From positions 1 to 5,682 of the forward strand of contig DQOP01000076.1 in the NCBI GenBank assembly GCA_015658585.1: a stretch of DNA of 5,682 nt, in the 5' to 3' direction. The translations under genes and the position numbers were made by a program. Numbering within the stretch: position 1 is the stretch's first letter; every line of letters begins with the position of its first letter. This document shows, one piece after another, positions 4,510-5,682 of the stretch. Under the pieces are notes generated by a model. The model saw nothing but the letters and a program-made list of their open reading frames with translations. It was not told where the DNA came from and did no database searches. The stretch comes from Candidatus Poseidoniales archaeon. Its GTDB lineage: Archaea; Thermoplasmatota; Poseidoniia; MGIII; CG-Epi1.

Positions 4510-5682
4510 ATGTCACTAGTGATTATGGTCAGGACACGCCTGACCACAGGCGGCATCGCAGAACCAGTTGTAGCTGACACAGCCAAAAGTCTAGCTAAAT
4601 TGGGTCATCGAGTAATCCTGCTTGCATGGGATCGGACGGGAATGTTCGAGACCACTACCACTACTGAATGGGGAACTACATGGCGTTATCAAGAAAAATG
4701 TACATTGAATGACCCCTTTGTCTTTGCTAGAAAATTACCTGGATTCCTTTGGTGGAGTACGTGGCAGATCCTTGCATTCCATAAACTTGAAAGGGACATT
4801 ATTCTTCACTATCACGATCTGGATACCCTGCCTGGAGGTGTGTTCACTTCAAAAATATTAGAGAGACCTCTGGTCTATGATTGTCATGAGAACTATCCGG
4901 GTTTGGTAAAGGGGGCCGTTTCAAACACGATGGCCAACGGACTGCACATGCTTGAGGCTATGCTACTGAAAAGTTGCACGGGAATAATATCTGCAGGGCC
5001 CGCAAATTACGCTAGAATCAAGAACATGCTTGAATCTGGGATCAAGGCACCTTTTGCAGCGACTGAAGAAGAGGCAACCGCAGTTATGAACATGGCACAC
5101 CGGGATTTTATGAATTCAAAGCTAACCCGGATTGGAAATGTCAAACGACTCGAAACCTATCCCTTGAAGAAAATAGAGAACCGAAAGAGGGGAGAAAATT
5201 TCCACATCCTGTATATCGGAGTCCTGGAAAAACATCCTTCCAGAGGGATAATTGAAACCGCGTTGACTGTCAACAAGATGAAAGGTGTCCAGTTTGACAT
5301 TGGAGGATTTGGTACCATGGTCCCAGCACTGATGAGAATAGAGGGGAAAATGGATAATGTGAACTATATGGGGTCAATCCATCCCGACAATGTTCCTTTG
5401 CAGACTATTGAATGTGATGCGGTCCTGATGGCCCTGGACCCAGCAAACATAAACAATCGCTTGAGTGCGCCCAACAAACTATTTGAGGCGATGGCGGCAG
5501 GAGTTCCAATAATAACCTGTAAAGAACTCTTGATGGGGCAATTCGTCGAAAGAGAAGGGATTGGAGTAACCTTTGAGTGGGGTCAATGGGATCGTCTCAA
5601 AGCGGCAATAATGAAACTGATGTTTGACCCACAGAAATGCGCGGAGATGGGTAAACGGGCAAGAAAATTAGCCGAGAAAACA
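4510..5682 (+). CDS. Glycosyltransferase, GT4-like (GT-B fold), 3' end cut by window edge
   Basis: The frame is open for 391 codons to the last base, so roughly 20-40 C-terminal residues are probably missing. It would transfer a sugar from a nucleotide-sugar donor to a glycan or lipid-linked acceptor at the cytoplasmic face of the membrane. The N-terminal Rossmann half opens with MSLVIMVRTRLTTGGIAEPV, followed by AKLGHRVILLAW (29-40), YHDLDTLPGG (101-110) and the YDCHENYP motif (123-130), typical of GT4 acceptor domains. The C-terminal half starts at FHILYIGVLEKHPSRGI (231-247), then FDIGGFG (262-268), YMGSIHPDNVP (286-296) and the donor-site motif PNKLFEAMAAGVPII (321-335). In that motif Glu326 matches the second Glu of the E-x7-E signature, while the first position is Leu318. 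The ATG at 4510 follows a TATA box at leaderless spacing; an ATG at 4502 is out of frame and stops after five codons. Donor and acceptor cannot be told. Confidence 0.9.
   Translation, partial: MSLVIMVRTRLTTGGIAEPVVADTAKSLAKLGHRVILLAWDRTGMFETTTTTEWGTTWRYQEKCTLNDPFVFARKLPGFLWWSTWQILAFHKLERDIILHYHDLDTLPGGVFTSKILERPLVYDCHENYPGLVKGAVSNTMANGLHMLEAMLLKSCTGIISAGPANYARIKNMLESGIKAPFAATEEEATAVMNMAHRDFMNSKLTRIGNVKRLETYPLKKIENRKRGENFHILYIGVLEKHPSRGIIETALTVNKMKGVQFDIGGFGTMVPALMRIEGKMDNVNYMGSIHPDNVPLQTIECDAVLMALDPANINNRLSAPNKLFEAMAAGVPIITCKELLMGQFVEREGIGVTFEWGQWDRLKAAIMKLMFDPQKCAEMGKRARKLAEKT

Noticed and set aside
4502..4519. ATG at 4502 as glycosyltransferase start
   Set aside because: It is in a different frame and meets a TAG after five codons.
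1..5682. CRISPR array, insertion sequence, integrase, riboswitch or hairpin-plus-T-run terminator
   Set aside because: I saw no regularly spaced repeats, transposase motifs or long inverted repeats. The two gaps between genes are accounted for by promoters, and no convincing terminator was found after any gene.

Overview
The window looks archaeal, most likely from an uncultured euryarchaeote of the Thermoplasmata / marine group II-III type. That placement is an inference from gene content and promoter style, not from a search. The supporting signs are TATA-like boxes about 25 nt before start codons that lack a Shine-Dalgarno sequence (leaderless mRNA), two tRNAs with encoded CCA and archaeal-style acceptor stems, a membrane protein with an extracytoplasmic carboxypeptidase-regulatory-like domain, and a DUF2085 membrane protein. 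No rRNA or other decisive taxonomic marker is present.

Layout. (1) Positions 3-1649, + strand: two abutting genes (stop codon followed directly by ATG). The first encodes a multi-domain membrane protein whose reading frame is open to the left edge, so it is probably cut there. The second encodes a DUF2085-family membrane protein. (2) Positions 1646-3336, - strand: a MOP-superfamily polysaccharide flippase (Wzx/RfbX-like, 506 aa), followed by a 56-aa protein with one membrane helix and a four-cysteine zinc ribbon. The small gene's ATG shares one base with the flippase TGA, and its own stop overlaps the convergent DUF2085 gene by 4 bases. (3) Positions 3387-4292, + strand: a PfkB/ribokinase-family kinase divergent from the flippase. 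The two start codons flank one palindromic TTTAAA box at exactly equal distances, which suggests a shared bidirectional promoter. (4) Positions 4271-4426, - strand: two tandem tRNAs, Asn(GTT) then a CAT-anticodon tRNA, 2 nt apart. The kinase gene ends inside the second tRNA on the opposite strand. (5) Positions 4510-5682, + strand: a GT4-type glycosyltransferase, cut by the right edge.

How the genes may work together. The flippase and the glycosyltransferase fit assembly and export of a lipid-linked glycan for surface glycoprotein or polysaccharide. The kinase acts on a sugar or nucleoside, but its substrate cannot be read from the sequence and its link to the glycan pathway is only positional. 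The first two membrane proteins have no known function.

The window is densely packed: neighbours abut or overlap at four junctions, and the only intergenic stretches (50 bp and 83 bp) are both promoter regions. I see no CRISPR array, insertion sequence or phage gene, and no complete undescribed system. The most unusual items are the symmetric shared TATA box, the hidden zinc-ribbon small protein, and the kinase/tRNA antisense overlap.
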